Virus record (IMG/VR): IMGVR_UViG_3300042356_000801
Coordinates: 27,170 to 91,169 of that record
DNA: 64,000 bases
DNA from: a virus
Strand: one strand, 5' to 3'
The notes under the pieces are model-generated. The model saw only the letters and a list, made by a program, of their open reading frames with translations. It ran no database searches and was not told the origin of the DNA. Within the stretch, counting starts at the first letter, position 1. Each line of letters opens with the position of its first letter. The position numbers and the translations under genes are program-made. Below, in pieces: positions 63,382-64,000 of this stretch.

Positions 63382-64000
63382 TTGTCAAAGCGTCAGCGTT
63401 ACCTATTCCCCTTACTCCTTGCCTCGCTACTAACAGCAGGCACTGCCCACGCCACAAGCGTAGAAGGGGGGGTTGGCTCAACGGCTGGCACAGAAGCGAC
63501 AATCACAACGGTTGTCGCTACCGTTTCTGCTCCTTCTCACACAACTCTCGTATTTGACGCAACCCCCAATGCTCCTATCGGATTCTGGGAACAACTCGCT
63601 CAATGCGAAACAGCAAGCGACTGGAACAACACGGGTCAATGGGCAGGTGGCTTGGGTATCTACACCAAAGGCAACTTCCCTGATTCCAGTATGGGTACTT
63701 GGGAGCGTTTTGGTGGAGAGGAGTTCGCTCTATCTCCCGACAAAGCAACCAAAGAACAACAGGTAATCGTTGCTAACCGTATTTCAGTAGAAGGTTGGAA
63801 AACAACAGTCACTCGTGACGCAGACAAAGCAAAGCGTATGGGTGTCCCACAGGTGTACGAGTGGAATCAGAAGCCAGTTGGTTTTGGTGGTTGGGGTTGC
63901 TACAAGTCTAAATCCACGGGTAAGTACAGAATGTCAAAGCCTTTACTTCTTCACTACGACCCACAGTTACTTCCAATCGTTCAGTACGAATGGAATCAGA
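63382..64000 (+). CDS. Secreted Rpf-like transglycosylase (partial)
   Basis: The frame starts with TTG at 63382 after AAAGGA and runs past the right edge (206 residues visible). Residues 1-24 are a signal peptide (basic K-R-Q-R, a Leu-rich core, then A-H-A). From residue 68, G-F-W-E-Q-L-A-Q-C-E-T-A-S-D-W-N with G-G-L and F-G-G-E-E-F-A match the resuscitation-promoting factor transglycosylase domain, with the catalytic Glu in Q-C-E. I-V-A-N-R-I follows. It should cleave peptidoglycan outside the membrane and may be a lysin or infection enzyme. Rpf domains are specific to actinobacteria and their phages. Confidence 0.85.
   Translation, partial: MSKRQRYLFPLLLASLLTAGTAHATSVEGGVGSTAGTEATITTVVATVSAPSHTTLVFDATPNAPIGFWEQLAQCETASDWNNTGQWAGGLGIYTKGNFPDSSMGTWERFGGEEFALSPDKATKEQQVIVANRISVEGWKTTVTRDADKAKRMGVPQVYEWNQKPVGFGGWGCYKSKSTGKYRMSKPLLLHYDPQLLPIVQYEWNQ

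Noticed and set aside
1-64000. Integrase, transposase or attachment site
   Set aside because: No tyrosine or serine recombinase motif, IS terminal repeats or target duplications could be recognised in the window.

Overview
The window is a 64 kb piece of a tailed double-stranded DNA phage (or closely related prophage-like) genome that appears to infect an actinobacterium. Phage identity comes from a large terminase, HK97-type portal, prohead protease and major capsid protein, head-tail connector genes, and a complete replication/recombination set. The actinobacterial link comes from a WhiB-family regulator, a secreted Rpf-like cell-wall enzyme at the right edge, a LysM membrane protein and several small zinc-ribbon or WG-motif proteins typical of actinophages. 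The DNA is only moderately GC-rich and uses AUA codons freely, unlike Streptomyces or Mycobacterium phages; an aquatic low-GC actinobacterial host would fit, but that is inference. No integrase was seen.

Layout. 1-6142 (minus): head-tail joining genes (tail-terminator-like, HK97-gp10/virion-morphogenesis-like, connector), a histone-H1-like protein, an IbrB/IbrA-like pair (ParB-like plus PAPS-reductase-like), a second ParB-like protein, small genes and a RuvC-like resolvase. 6143-6512: divergent regulatory gap with two hairpins. 6513-8321 (plus): three probable small structural genes. 8309-12469 (minus): HNH nuclease, RecB/Cas4-like nuclease, Rad52-like annealing protein and large terminase. 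12528-47854 (plus): small membrane protein, portal, a 4172-residue ORF, an acidic repeat protein, a 2917-residue ORF, seven smaller head-region genes, major capsid protein, a 2OG-oxygenase-like protein, a DUF-type head protein and a thermonuclease. 47847-50885 (minus): class II ribonucleotide reductase and two hypotheticals. 50910-59853 (mostly plus): H1-like protein, WhiB, primase-helicase, terminase-small-like protein, a zincin, nucleases, two tRNAs, HTH regulators and a LexA-like DNA-binding domain. About 60300-61240: a long non-coding A/C-rich repeat tract. 61288-64000: LysM and zinc-ribbon proteins, SSB, an acidic protein and the Rpf-like enzyme.

The most striking feature is the pair of giant ORFs in the head module. 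The first begins with an S78-type prohead protease carrying the expected His-Ser-Glu residues. It continues for about 4000 residues as a string of unrelated domains (WYL-like, SF1/UvrD-like helicase, ArdC antirestriction metalloprotein). The second carries a zincin, two ParB-like domains, a DEDDh exonuclease and a RelA/SpoT-like C-terminus. In both, the domain boundaries are punctuated by a short motif, R-[L/F]-S-S-G, about 25 times in all counting near matches, and never inside a recognisable domain. A related HLSS sequence lies in the capsid protein where a delta-domain cleavage would be expected. My reading is that these are head-maturation polyproteins: enzymes co-packaged in the prohead as one chain, cut apart by the fused protease, and delivered with the DNA. 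This would be an HK97-lineage counterpart of T4 internal proteins or P1 DarA/DarB. The motif and domains are seen directly; the cleavage, packaging and delivery are inference.
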